The notes beneath the pieces are model-generated. The model was given only the letters and a program-made list of their open reading frames with translations. It did not search any database and was not told the origin of the DNA. A program made the translations under genes and the position numbers. Below are positions 33,373 through 42,611 of a DNA stretch of 54,025 nt, one piece after another; positions within the stretch are counted from its first letter, which is position 1; every line of letters starts with the position of its first letter. Origin of the DNA: Poseidonocella sedimentorum (GTDB taxonomy: Bacteria > Pseudomonadota > Alphaproteobacteria > Rhodobacterales > Rhodobacteraceae); NCBI RefSeq assembly GCF_900116005.1, contig NZ_FOYI01000016.1, positions 1 to 54,025 of the forward strand. Direction: 5' to 3'.

Positions 33373-35838
33373 GTGACACTGCGCAATCTTGTCGTCTCGC
33401 TTCTTCTCTGCGTCTCCCTCGCGGCCTGCGACTCTCCGGAGGAAAAGGCCCAGGCGCATTACGAACGCGGGCTTGAGCTGCTCGCCGAGGGTGATACGGC
33501 GCGGGCGCGGGTCGAGTTCCGCAACGCGCTGCAGGAGGTCAACACGCTGATCGAGCCGCGGCTGGAGCTGGCCCGGCTGGAGCTGGAGGCCGGAGCGCTG
33601 CGGCCGGCCTATCGCGAATATCTGCGCGTGGTGGAACAGGACCCCGAGAACACCGAGGCGCTGGTCAACCTCGGCCAGATCAGCTTCCTGACCAACAGCT
33701 GGGAGACCTTCGACCGCTACGCCCCCGATGCCATCGCCAAGGCGCCCGACGATCCCGATGCGCGCATCCTCGCGCTGGCGACGCGCTACCGCGAGGCGGT
33801 TCAGGCCGAGGACAGCCCCGCGCGCAGCGCGATCGTGGCCGAGGCCGAGGCGATCGAGGCCGAGCGGCCCGACCATGAGGTCATCCGCCGGATACTGCTC
33901 GACGGCTATCTCGCCGATCTGCGCTTTGACGATCTGCTGGAGCAGCTCGACAAGGCCATCGCCGCCGATCCCGACGAGCGCAACTATTTCAATCTCAAGC
34001 TGCAGGTCCTCAGCCAGATCGGCGATGAGGCCGGGCTCGAAGCCCAGCTGCGCGAGATGGTTGAGATCTTCCCCGAAGACACCGCCGTGCAGGGCAACCT
34101 GCTGCGCTACCTGGTCTCGCGCGAGAAGATCGACGAGGCCGAGGCCTTCCTGCGCGCGCGGGTCGAGGCCGCCCCCGAGGGGGACGATGGCGCGTTCGTG
34201 AATCTGGTGCAGTTCCTGCTGCAACTGCGCTCGCCCGAGGTCGCCATGGCTGAGCTCGACAGCGCTGTCGCCGCGCGGCCCGAGGCCTATACCCTGCGCG
34301 CGCTGCACGCGTCGCTGCGCTTCGATGCGGGGGCCCGGGACGAGGCGATCGCCGATCTCGAGGAGATCATCGCCAGCGCCTCGGCGACGGATGAGGACGG
34401 GGCCGCGGCCCTGCCGGATGCGGATCTTGAAAACCTGCGGGTGACGCTGGCCAACATGCTGGCGCGCAACGGCAACGAGGTCGGCGCCCGGCGGCTGGTC
34501 GAGGAGATCCTGAACACCAATCCCGAAGTGGTGGGCGCGCTGAAGATGCAGGCGCGCTGGATGATCGCCGATGACCAGACCGACGAGGCGGTCAACGCGA
34601 TGCGGCTCGCCCTGGCCAAGCAGGAGCGCGATTTCGAGGCGATGACGATCATGGCCGAGGCCTATCAGCGGGCCGGCAAGCAGGATCTGATGATGGATTT
34701 CCTCGCGCTCGCCGCCGAGGCCTCCAACAACGCGCCCGAACAGGCGCTGCGCTACGCCGCCGCCCTGCGCGCCGACGAGCGGCACCTGCAGGCCGAGACC
34801 GCCCTGATCAGCGCGCTGCGGCTGCAGCCCGACAATATCGACCTGCTCTCGGCCCTGGGCCAGGTCTATCTCCAGATCGATGATCTTTCGCGGGTGCGCC
34901 AGGTGGTCGATGCGCTGGAGAAGCTGGAGGATCCGCGCGCGGCAGGCATCGCCTCGAACTTCGAGATCGAGCTGATCGCCCGGGATTCCAGCGGCCGGAC
35001 GGTGATTTCCCGCCTGCGCGAGCTTGTCGAAGAGGACGGCGAGGGCGACAGCGCGCGGATCGCGCTGATCCAGGCCCATATGCAGAGCGGCGAAGCGCAG
35101 GAGGCGCTGCGGCTGATCAACGATCTGATCGCCGAGAACCCCGAGAACATGACCTTCGTCTATTTCAAGGGGCTCGCCGAGGCCATGGCCGGCGAGATCG
35201 AGGCCGCGACGCAGACGCTGACCGAGCTGGTCGCGCAGGCGCCCGATGCCGATCTCGCCTGGATCCAGCTGGCGCGGATGCAAAGTGTGAGCGCGGGGAA
35301 CGACGCCGTGGCCGAGACGCTCGACGCGGGCATCGCCGCCAACCCCGCCTCGCCGGATCTGCTCTGGGCCAAGGCCTCGCTGTTGCAGGAACAGGGCGAT
35401 ATCGACGGCGCGATCGACATCTATCAGCAGCTGTATGATACGGATTCCAGCTCGATGATCATCGCCAACAACCTCGCCAGCCTGCTCGCGACCTATCGCG
35501 AGGACGACGAGAGCCTTGAACGCGCGCGCCTCATCGCCCGGCGGCTCAACGGCACGACGATCCCCGCGCTGCAGGATACCTATGGCTGGATCCTGTTCCG
35601 GACGGGGGATGCGGAGGCGGCGCTGGATTATCTCGAACCCGCGGCCGAAGAGCTGCCGAAGGATGCCACCGTGCAGTTCCACCTCGGGGTCGTCTATGAC
35701 GCGCTTGGCCGCAAGAGCGAGGCGCTGACGCAGATGCGGCGGGCGATTCAGGAGGTGGGCCCGCTGGGTTCGGCGGTCCTGACCGACGACATCAACGCCT
35801 ATATCGCTGATCTGGAGGCCGCCGTGGCCGCCCAGTAG
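33373..35838 (+). CDS. prsT: PEP-CTERM system TPR-repeat lipoprotein (PrsT-like)
   Basis: An 821-residue lipoprotein made almost entirely of tetratricopeptide repeats. The signal peptide ends in the lipobox LAAC with the lipidated Cys19; the +2 residue is Asp20, which in many Gram-negatives keeps lipoproteins in the inner membrane. TPR-like helices repeat from about residue 28 (AQAHYERGLELLAEGDTARA) to the end, the usual layout and length of the PEP-CTERM-locus TPR lipoprotein family. Start is GTG 33373 with GGAAGG upstream (33358-33363). Its occurrence with exosortase, ExeA-like ATPase, Wzz and kinase is the classic gene set. A strong hairpin follows the gene. Probably a scaffold for polymer assembly or secretion. 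Confidence 0.9.
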   Translation: MTLRNLVVSLLLCVSLAACDSPEEKAQAHYERGLELLAEGDTARARVEFRNALQEVNTLIEPRLELARLELEAGALRPAYREYLRVVEQDPENTEALVNLGQISFLTNSWETFDRYAPDAIAKAPDDPDARILALATRYREAVQAEDSPARSAIVAEAEAIEAERPDHEVIRRILLDGYLADLRFDDLLEQLDKAIAADPDERNYFNLKLQVLSQIGDEAGLEAQLREMVEIFPEDTAVQGNLLRYLVSREKIDEAEAFLRARVEAAPEGDDGAFVNLVQFLLQLRSPEVAMAELDSAVAARPEAYTLRALHASLRFDAGARDEAIADLEEIIASASATDEDGAAALPDADLENLRVTLANMLARNGNEVGARRLVEEILNTNPEVVGALKMQARWMIADDQTDEAVNAMRLALAKQERDFEAMTIMAEAYQRAGKQDLMMDFLALAAEASNNAPEQALRYAAALRADERHLQAETALISALRLQPDNIDLLSALGQVYLQIDDLSRVRQVVDALEKLEDPRAAGIASNFEIELIARDSSGRTVISRLRELVEEDGEGDSARIALIQAHMQSGEAQEALRLINDLIAENPENMTFVYFKGLAEAMAGEIEAATQTLTELVAQAPDADLAWIQLARMQSVSAGNDAVAETLDAGIAANPASPDLLWAKASLLQEQGDIDGAIDIYQQLYDTDSSSMIIANNLASLLATYREDDESLERARLIARRLNGTTIPALQDTYGWILFRTGDAEAALDYLEPAAEELPKDATVQFHLGVVYDALGRKSEALTQMRRAIQEVGPLGSAVLTDDINAYIADLEAAVAAQ

Positions 35839-35917
35839 GCCCCTTGCGGCGCGCGCCCTGAACGCCCTCCGGGGAAAAGGGTTAACGCCCCAAGACTCTG
35901 ATCTCAAAGCGCTTACA

Positions 35918-35956
35918 CCCGGGGCGTTGAGGCGTTTTCCGCCCCAACGCCCCGGG
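35918..35956. terminator. Strong hairpin after prsT-like gene
   Basis: Arms of 17 bases (35918-35934 and 35940-35956, CCCGGGGCGTTGAGGCG type) pair with a single mismatch around a TTTTC loop. It follows the TPR lipoprotein gene by about 80 bases and precedes the spike-like operon. No T-run, but the stem is very stable; a terminator or an RNA-stability element. Confidence 0.6.
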
Positions 35957-36117
35957 CGTACGCACGGGTTGGAATTTCTTATCTTTGCTGATGGCTAGAT
36001 GGTGCGGACGGCCGGGCTTCGCCGCGGGGAGGCTGCGGGCTGTGTGGGTGGCAGGGCGCTGTGAGGCGCCGTGCCGCTCGTGGTGAAGACGACAGTTCGT
36101 AACAAAAGGATCGAGAA

Positions 36118-36378
36118 ATGACCGACAAGTTCAGCCAGTTTTCCGAAGGTCTGTCGAGCCCTCCGTCGCGCATGCTGGAGGTGACACCCGATGACAACGC
36201 CGATCTCCCGGTGGCGAGCCGCTGCTGCAACGTGACGACGTCGGGCACCCTGCGCATCACCACGGTGCACGGCGATACCGCGACCCTCTTCGTCGCGGCC
36301 GGGATCGCCTTCCCGATCCGCGCCCGGCGGATCTGGGCCACCGGCACCGACGCCACCGGCATCGTCGCGCTTTACTGA
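36118..36378 (+). CDS. Spike base protein-like (GTA RCAP_Rcc01079 family)
   Basis: An 86-residue protein without signal peptide. Its pattern, MTDKFSQFSEGLSSP, then VTPDDNADLP, a short beta region (TSGTLRITTVHGDTATLFVA) and IRARRIWATGTDATGIVAL at the end, is that of the 'spike base protein' family named after Rhodobacter capsulatus Rcc01079, part of the gene-transfer-agent head spike. AAAGGA lies seven bases upstream of ATG 36118. The stop overlaps the next ATG by one base, so it is coupled to the 619-residue protein. No capsid or other phage gene is nearby. Finding such a protein inside an EPS locus is unusual. Family recognition is from memory of the conserved pattern. Confidence 0.65.
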   Translation: MTDKFSQFSEGLSSPPSRMLEVTPDDNADLPVASRCCNVTTSGTLRITTVHGDTATLFVAAGIAFPIRARRIWATGTDATGIVALY

Positions 36379-38237
36379 TGAATATCAGCGTCAGCCTCGA
36401 TCTGGGCAGCACCGGCACGATGGTCAGGCCCGGTGTTGTCACATTGATCCTCGACGGTCTCGTCGGGGAGGTCAGCCCCGCAGGCGGGGCGGCGGACCTT
36501 CGTGCGTCGCTCTCCGACGGCCGCCCGATCGACAGCCTGTCCTGGGGCGCGACGCCGCAGGGCGACGAATACGGGACCGGCCCGGCGCCGGCCTATACCG
36601 GCGCGGCAGATGGCACGCTGCTGTATGTCACCGCCTGGTCGGGCGGGGCCCGGTTCGAGACCACCGCGCCGATCGCCCAGACCGCGCTGGAAATCAGCGC
36701 CCAGCCCGCCCCCGTGGGGCCGCTGACGGTGGGCCAGGTGGTCGCGCTCGACACCGGCGCCGCAGGGCCCGGCGCAAGCGCGCGGATCGTGCTTCTGACG
36801 CTCGACGGTGTCGACCGGAGTGCTACCCTGTCCGGCACCAGCTGGGACAGCGCGGGCGAGGCCCCGGGCCTGCTGCGCTATCAGGTGGAGTGGACCAACA
36901 GTTTCGGCACGCGCCTGTCCGATGTGGTCGAGGTCGCGCTGGAGGCGGCGGCGTTCAGTGCCGCGCAGGTTCCCGCGATGGCCCCGATCTGGGACGGGCT
37001 CAGCCTGGAGCAGATGGACGGCTACGCCGAGATGGTCGCCCCGGAGAATTTCACCTCGCCGGCCGCGCCGATCGCCGATGTGGTGGTCAGCGTCCTTGGC
37101 GATGCCACCGCGCCAGACGCCCCGCTCGCCGAGGATCAGCAGGCGGGCTTTTCCGTCACGGTCACCGATACGCTCGGCAACAGTGCGAGCTTTGTCGCCG
37201 CGCCGGTCACGGTCGAATATGCCCTGCGCGCCCAGATCGTCGACGCCGATATCGAACTGGAGCGCAATCCGATTGCCGTCCGCGGCCTTCAGACGCTGGA
37301 TTTCACCGGGTCGGACGCGCCCTATAACGGTGTCTATTCCCTCGATCTCGCGGACTACGTCACCCGCCCGATCCTCCTCGATACGGCGCCGATCTCCGGC
37401 ATTCCGGTCATCGGTCAGGCGCTCACCGCGCCCGATGCGCTGGCGGTATCGGAAGGGTCCGACGGCGTGGAGAGCCGGGCCTACCAGTGGTATCGCTACG
37501 ATCCGGCCATCGAAGGGCCGGAGGATCGCGTGGCGATCGCGGGCGCCGACGAGGCCGTCTACACGGTCGCGCCCGGCGATGCGGGCCTGTGCCTGCTGCG
37601 CGAAGAGACCGCGAGCGACAGTCTCGGCACGAGCGACGCCGCGCTGACGGCGCCGGTGGAGATCGCCACCACCGCGCTTGCCGACACGTTCACCGCCGCG
37701 AGCGGCACCGGGCTGGAAGCGCATTTGGGCGATACCGGCCACGGCTGGAGCCTCGCGCTTGGCAGCAATGTCGAGCCGGTTGTCTCCGGCGACGCGCTTG
37801 CCCTCAACGCCACCAGCGGCGGCAGCGTCTACTACCTTGCGGGGGGCGTGACCTTCGACGATGTCCGGGTCTCGACCGAGGTCTTCACCGGCACGGGCGG
37901 CGGCGCGGCGGGGATCGTCGCGCGGGCATCGGGCAGCGAGGACAGCTTCGGGGCCTATCTTGCGCGCTACAACCGGGCGATCGGTCGCGTCGATCTCTAC
38001 GTGCTGGTCAACGGCACGGCGACCCTTCTGGCCCAGAGCGCCATCGTGGACGCCGAGGACAATGCGACCTATCCGCTGGTGCTCGAATGTGTCGGCGACA
38101 GCCTGAATGTGCAGTGGGACGGCATCACCGTGATCAGCCGCACCGACACCCGGCTGACCGGCCTTGGTTCGACCGGGATCTCACATTACCGTGGCGCCAC
38201 CATGCGCCTGGACAATTTTTCAGCGGAGGCTCTGTGA
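36378..38237 (+). CDS. Hypothetical beta-rich protein with lectin-like C-terminus
   Basis: A 619-residue acidic protein with no signal peptide and no cysteine-rich or enzymatic motif that I recognise. The first 430 residues look like a series of immunoglobulin-like beta domains (for example VGQVVALDTG..., GYAEMVAPENF..., PVIGQALTAPDALAVSEGSD). Residues about 435-619 (from DTFTAASGTGLEAHLGDTGH to MRLDNFSAEAL) resemble a concanavalin-A/LamG-type jelly roll, typical of carbohydrate-binding modules. Start ATG 36378 overlaps the spike-base stop by one base, and its own stop overlaps the next ATG by one base. The tight coupling suggests one assembly: a base, a fibre-like carbohydrate-binding subunit and a beta-helix partner. 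Could alternatively be a matrix protein. Confidence 0.55.
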   Translation: MNISVSLDLGSTGTMVRPGVVTLILDGLVGEVSPAGGAADLRASLSDGRPIDSLSWGATPQGDEYGTGPAPAYTGAADGTLLYVTAWSGGARFETTAPIAQTALEISAQPAPVGPLTVGQVVALDTGAAGPGASARIVLLTLDGVDRSATLSGTSWDSAGEAPGLLRYQVEWTNSFGTRLSDVVEVALEAAAFSAAQVPAMAPIWDGLSLEQMDGYAEMVAPENFTSPAAPIADVVVSVLGDATAPDAPLAEDQQAGFSVTVTDTLGNSASFVAAPVTVEYALRAQIVDADIELERNPIAVRGLQTLDFTGSDAPYNGVYSLDLADYVTRPILLDTAPISGIPVIGQALTAPDALAVSEGSDGVESRAYQWYRYDPAIEGPEDRVAIAGADEAVYTVAPGDAGLCLLREETASDSLGTSDAALTAPVEIATTALADTFTAASGTGLEAHLGDTGHGWSLALGSNVEPVVSGDALALNATSGGSVYYLAGGVTFDDVRVSTEVFTGTGGGAAGIVARASGSEDSFGAYLARYNRAIGRVDLYVLVNGTATLLAQSAIVDAEDNATYPLVLECVGDSLNVQWDGITVISRTDTRLTGLGSTGISHYRGATMRLDNFSAEAL

Positions 38238-40480
38238 TGCCTGGAAGACGAGGTTTCATTTCCGGGCTGCTGTCCGGTACCGCGGTCACGATGACGCTTG
38301 GCAAATCCGCGGTCGCCCAGTTGAATTACCAGTCGCGCGCCTCGATGCTGGCGGCACCGGCGCCCGAACAGTGGACCCTGACGCCCGAGCCGAGCCTGAC
38401 CGGCGATACCGCGCTGGTCGATCTGAAGGCCCTGCCCGTCGAGGAGGGCTACGAGCTCGAGGGCTTCCGCGTCCGGGTCAACGGGGTGGAGGAGCAGCCC
38501 CTGCGCTTCGCGACCCGCACCGGCAAGCCGCGCCACATCCGCATCCCCGCCACGGGGTCGGGCCATACGGTCGAGATCGCCTCGATCTGGCGCGATCCGG
38601 ACGCGCGCGGCACCGATATCCGCGGCGCATGGTCCGCGCCCAAGAAGGTCGATCCGGCCCAGACCGACACGCCGAGCATCGAGATCTATTGCCACCGCAC
38701 CTCGGGCACCGCGCCCGCCGGCTTCGTCTTTACCGCCGAGGTCTTCGGGTTCGGCTGTCTCAACCCGTCGCACGATCTTCACTGGGAGTGGAACTACGGC
38801 GATCCGGGCAGCACGCACAGACGCATGCGCCCGGATTTCGAGACCGTGCACGGGACAGGCGCCAACACCTCCTACGATCACGTGGGCGCCCATACCTATG
38901 AGACACCAGGGGTGTTCGATGTCACCCTGACCGTGACCGACCGCGCGGGCAACAGCGTCACCTCGGCCCCCTACCCGATCACGGTGTGGGATCCCGACGA
39001 GATCTTCAGCGGCACCAACACCATCGTGGTGGCTCCCAGCGGCATGACCGACATCGGTCCGCCCTTGTGTCGCTACGTGACCAGCCTGTCGGAGGCCAAA
39101 CCCTACTGGACCAACACCGACGGCGCCTTCCGCATCCTGCTCGAACGCGGCTACAGCTATGATCTGACCCAACGACTCAACCGCCCCAACAAGATGCATA
39201 TCGGCCCCTGCGGCACCGGGCCCGACCCGGTCATCACCGAGTCCCTGACCTATTTCTGGGGCGGCGGGGGCGAACTTGACTACGCGCTCTACGGTCTTGA
39301 TTTCGTAGGCCACTATGATCCCTCCGATCCCGGTACGGTCCGCCCTGACGTGGCGGTGCGGATGCAGGGGCTCGACGATCTGACCGTGCACGACTGTTCG
39401 TTCAGCGGCTGGGGCATCGGCCTCTACCCCAGCGACGGGCTGAAATGGGTCATGTCGAGCTGCGCGATCACCAACTGGCTCGATTACGGCATCTTCCAGA
39501 GCGTCTCGGACCGCCATGCGGTCATCGGCTGTACCATCGCGCAAAACCCGATGACCCTGCGGGTGCACGACTACAAGGGGGCCAACCCCGAGGACGGTCG
39601 GTTCTACGCCGACCACGGCCCCTACCGGACCAACTACAACCGGGGCGACGCGGCGATCCTGCAAAGCGATCTCTTCAGCAGCAACAACTGGGGCTCGACC
39701 TCGGCGATCCAGCTGTGCATGCGCGTCAACGCGGTGGGCGATCCGGGCTATGCGCTCAACATCAGCCAGATCATGACCGAGGGCTCCAGCCTCAGCGTCG
39801 GGCCCACGGCGGGCACCACCGGCTCGCCCTTCATGGATCTCAAGATGTCAAAGTGCCTGCATGTGATTGCGTCCGGCGGGTTCATCTCGACCAACCACGG
39901 CGGGCTCATCGAAAACAACGTCGCCATCTACGGGGACCAGACCTCCGAAGGCTACGCCGTCGAGCAATACCTCAACGTGCGCGACGTGTTCGATCACGAG
40001 GCGCCGATCACCGCCGATTACTACCGCGAGCGGCCCAACAAGGGGCTGGCCTATGACTTCCCGGTGGTGCTGCGCAACAACACCTGCATCGACCTGCGGG
40101 GGGCGAGCGCGATCCCGTCCAACTTCGTGCCGACACGGTCGGCCGATTTCCGCGACGTGAGTTTCAGCGACAACCTCTTCCACGGGCCCAACGCGCCCGG
40201 GGTCGGGGCGGTGCCGGGGATCGATCTGACGCAGAAGTTCACCCCGCGCTATCTCGGGCGGCTCGCGCCGTTTGACGGGTTCGAGACGATCGACACCTCC
40301 TACAGCAACGAGGCCAACGGGTTCGTGCCGGCGCTGCTCAGCGGCTGTCCGGCGATCGGGACGGCCGAAGGCGCCACCGCGCTCGATGATTTCACCGGCA
40401 CCCGCCGGGCCGAGATCCTCGCCGGGCTTTCCCGCGAGACCGCCTCGCCCGGGGCCTTCGAGCCCGCGCTCGAAAGCTGA
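38237..40480 (+). CDS. Tat-exported PKD and beta-helix domain protein
   Basis: A 747-residue protein. The N-terminus MPGRRGFISGLLSG is a twin-arginine signal with likely cleavage near Ala27. After a beta-rich region, a PKD-like domain (about 160-255) is marked by HWEWNYGDPG and HTYETPGVFDVTLTVTDRAG. A right-handed beta-helix follows (about 260-640; turns such as LDDLTVHDCSFSGWGIGLYP and SDRHAVIGCTIAQNPMTLRV). The section starting NTIVVAPSGM and the LLERGYSYDL / GPCGTGPDPVI words parallel the giant beta-helix protein at 18704-22105. Likely a polysaccharide-binding or -modifying protein; no catalytic residues assigned. Start at ATG 38237 shares one base with the upstream stop. Long upstream frame is a shadow. 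Confidence 0.75.
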   Translation: MPGRRGFISGLLSGTAVTMTLGKSAVAQLNYQSRASMLAAPAPEQWTLTPEPSLTGDTALVDLKALPVEEGYELEGFRVRVNGVEEQPLRFATRTGKPRHIRIPATGSGHTVEIASIWRDPDARGTDIRGAWSAPKKVDPAQTDTPSIEIYCHRTSGTAPAGFVFTAEVFGFGCLNPSHDLHWEWNYGDPGSTHRRMRPDFETVHGTGANTSYDHVGAHTYETPGVFDVTLTVTDRAGNSVTSAPYPITVWDPDEIFSGTNTIVVAPSGMTDIGPPLCRYVTSLSEAKPYWTNTDGAFRILLERGYSYDLTQRLNRPNKMHIGPCGTGPDPVITESLTYFWGGGGELDYALYGLDFVGHYDPSDPGTVRPDVAVRMQGLDDLTVHDCSFSGWGIGLYPSDGLKWVMSSCAITNWLDYGIFQSVSDRHAVIGCTIAQNPMTLRVHDYKGANPEDGRFYADHGPYRTNYNRGDAAILQSDLFSSNNWGSTSAIQLCMRVNAVGDPGYALNISQIMTEGSSLSVGPTAGTTGSPFMDLKMSKCLHVIASGGFISTNHGGLIENNVAIYGDQTSEGYAVEQYLNVRDVFDHEAPITADYYRERPNKGLAYDFPVVLRNNTCIDLRGASAIPSNFVPTRSADFRDVSFSDNLFHGPNAPGVGAVPGIDLTQKFTPRYLGRLAPFDGFETIDTSYSNEANGFVPALLSGCPAIGTAEGATALDDFTGTRRAEILAGLSRETASPGAFEPALES

Positions 40481-40512
40481 GACCGCGCCCGTCTGACAGG
40501 ACGACGCCAACG

Positions 40513-40542
40513 CCCCCCGGCCCGCAACGGCCGGGGGGTTTT
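40513..40542 (+). terminator. Rho-independent terminator of the spike-like operon
   Basis: CCCCCCGGCC (40513-40522) pairs perfectly with GGCCGGGGGG (40529-40538) around a six-base loop and is followed by TTTT. It sits about 30 bases after the beta-helix stop and between convergent genes. Confidence 0.8.
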
Positions 40543-40566
40543 GCGTCTTGCGGGGGGGGGACCGGC

Positions 40567-41502
40567 TCAGCCGGCGGCGCGCAGCCCGGCCCGTTCGGCC
40601 TCGATCTCGGCCACCGCGCGGGCCTTGCCCTTGAAAAGCGCCCGGCGCTGGTAGTCGCGGATGAAGGCCCGGAGCTCGGGGTCGTCAAGCTGCCGCTCGC
40701 CGCGCCACCAGGCCCCGAGATAGCCCTGCATCATCGCCAGCCCGCCCAGAACGTAGGGCCGCTCGGCCATGCGGAAGGCGCAGGTCGCGGCGTAGAACAG
40801 CGGATCGGAGCCCATGAACCACTGGCCGAACCCGTGGCGGCGCTTGCCCGTCCAGATCGAGGTCTGGCTGGAGCCCATGGGCCGCAGGTGCTCGAACCGC
40901 AGCTCCGGCTCGTCCCAGCTCACCGCGCGCCAGCCGCGCATCCGCGCCGTGTGACAGTCGATCGCGTCCCACATCACCTCGCGGACATAGCCGCTGATAT
41001 CCTCGAAACACTCCCGCCGGTAGAACTTGGTCATCCCCACGCTCATCTCGTCGCCGCGCCGTTCGGAGACGAGCGCGCCGCCGTGGCGCACATAGGGCTT
41101 GCCCGAACAGGTCCCGATGCGGGGATCCTCGGCCATCCGCGCCATGAGGATCTCGAAGTAGCGTGGCGGCAGGTCGAGATCGAGATCGAGCTTGCAGGAG
41201 AAAGCATAATCGCCCGGATCGATCGTTGCGTAGCCCGCATAAAACGCCTCGATGACGCCCGGCCCCACGGCGCGATGCCCGCGGTCGGGCTTGGCCACGA
41301 CGCGGATCCAGTCATGGGCGGCGGCATACTCGGCGAGGATCGCGGGGGTTTCGTCGGTCGAGCCGTCATCGACGATCACCCACAGCGCCGGGGTCACCGA
41401 TTGCGCCACCACTGAGTCCAGCGTGCGGCGCATGTACCCGGCCTCATTGCGGCAGGGCGAGATGAGGACGTAGGACGTCGGTGCGGGGGTCGTCTCTGAC
41501 AT
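40567..41502 (-). CDS. Glycosyltransferase family 2
   Basis: A 311-residue GT-A transferase. YVLISPCRNEAGYMRRTLDS opens the fold; WVIVDDGSTDETP (41-53) and the KLDLDLDLP segment (104-112) are the nucleotide/metal-binding motifs. ATG 41502 is taken; a GTG at 41529 that overlaps the previous stop (GTGA) is an alternative start adding nine residues. Last gene of a five-gene minus-strand operon (46382 to 40567). Similar enzymes are often labelled as EPS mannosyl- or rhamnosyltransferases, but the donor cannot be inferred. Confidence 0.86.
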   Translation of the reverse strand: MSETTPAPTSYVLISPCRNEAGYMRRTLDSVVAQSVTPALWVIVDDGSTDETPAILAEYAAAHDWIRVVAKPDRGHRAVGPGVIEAFYAGYATIDPGDYAFSCKLDLDLDLPPRYFEILMARMAEDPRIGTCSGKPYVRHGGALVSERRGDEMSVGMTKFYRRECFEDISGYVREVMWDAIDCHTARMRGWRAVSWDEPELRFEHLRPMGSSQTSIWTGKRRHGFGQWFMGSDPLFYAATCAFRMAERPYVLGGLAMMQGYLGAWWRGERQLDDPELRAFIRDYQRRALFKGKARAVAEIEAERAGLRAAG

Positions 41503-41525
41503 GAAAAGGCGCCTCTCTCTGCCCG

Positions 41526-42611
41526 TCACGGGCCTTTGACGATCCGCTCCTGATGGGCGGGATACCAGGTTTCGAGCGCCTCGGGCGCCATGGACCAGAC
41601 CGCGCGCGCCTGGCGCCAGGCGGCGAAGGAGCCGCGCGACTGGGGCAGGCCGAAGCGGCGCATGCCCAGATCCTTGAGGAGGTCCACCGCCATCCGGTGG
41701 GCCATTCGCCGCCGGTAGGCACGTCGCGCCCAGCCCTGATCGGGGGCATGGCGGCGGAGCATCACCGCGAGGTTGAGCGAGAGCAGATAGGCCACCTGGT
41801 GCCGGTTGAGCCGGCCCGCGGCGCTCACGAAATGGTGCAGCTTGGCGGTGTGGCAGGTGAGCAGAAGGCCTGCGCGCGAGATCCGGTAGCTGCCGTCGAG
41901 ATCCTCGATCGGGCAGTAATAGCGCAAGGCGGGCTCGAAGGGCGAGGCCAGCACCGCGCTGCGCCGGAAGGTCATCCGGAACCCCCCGAACAGCGCCGTC
42001 GGCACGACCTTGAACCCCGCGAGTTCCGGCGGCACCGCGCCTTCATGATAGGTCTTGTCATAGGGGATGAAGACGGCCGTCTTGTTCATCATCAGAAGCT
42101 TGCCCAGCACCCAATGCAGGAGCGCGGATTTCTTGCGCACCCCGTCGACGTTGATGTTGGTCTTCTGCGCGCCTTCGATCCCCTGCCCCGGCTGATGCGG
42201 CGATTCAGAGGCCTGGATCCCGGCCACCTTGCGCCCTGTATCGGCGGCATAGACCGCCATGATTTCCGCCGCGCAGTCGGGGTGCATCAGGGAATCGTCG
42301 TCGATCATGAAGAGGATATCGGCCTCGGCCGCGCGCGCCGCCTGGTTGCGCTGGACCGTGAGCGAGGGCGCCTCGCCCTGCATGTAGACCAGCCGCGTGT
42401 CGGGGCGGACGCGCGCCACGATCTCGCCGATCACCTCCGCGTGCTGGGCCCAGTCGGCGCTGGAATCGGCCACCACCACCTCGACCGGCGGCCAGCTCTG
42501 GGTCAGCGCCAGCTCGACACAGCGCCGGAGCACCTCCAGCCGGTCCTTGGTGGCGATGGTCAGGCCCCATGTCAGGGGGGGTGTCGGCGTGTCGGTTGCG
42601 GCCTCAGCCAT
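41526..42611 (-). CDS. Glycosyltransferase family 2
   Basis: A 361-residue GT-A transferase with WGLTIATKDRLEVLRRCVE at the N-terminus, a VVVADSSADW motif (46-54) in place of the usual DDxS, and the metal-binding ILFMIDDDSLMHPD (99-112). Residues about 150-260 form a large acceptor region with a CPIEDLDGSYRISRAG motif that corresponds to the ED catalytic base area. ATG 42611 overlaps the upstream gene's stop by eight bases and has AGGGGAG upstream. Translationally coupled inside the five-gene operon. Donor unknown. Confidence 0.85.
   Translation of the reverse strand: MAEAATDTPTPPLTWGLTIATKDRLEVLRRCVELALTQSWPPVEVVVADSSADWAQHAEVIGEIVARVRPDTRLVYMQGEAPSLTVQRNQAARAAEADILFMIDDDSLMHPDCAAEIMAVYAADTGRKVAGIQASESPHQPGQGIEGAQKTNINVDGVRKKSALLHWVLGKLLMMNKTAVFIPYDKTYHEGAVPPELAGFKVVPTALFGGFRMTFRRSAVLASPFEPALRYYCPIEDLDGSYRISRAGLLLTCHTAKLHHFVSAAGRLNRHQVAYLLSLNLAVMLRRHAPDQGWARRAYRRRMAHRMAVDLLKDLGMRRFGLPQSRGSFAAWRQARAVWSMAPEALETWYPAHQERIVKGP

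Noticed and set aside
33364-35907. Antisense frame of 847 codons opposite the TPR lipoprotein gene
   Set aside because: Mirror of regular TPR codons; no recognisable domain and no ribosome site.
40552-40560. Run of nine G as a second phase-variable tract
   Set aside because: It lies between convergent genes and cannot change a reading frame.
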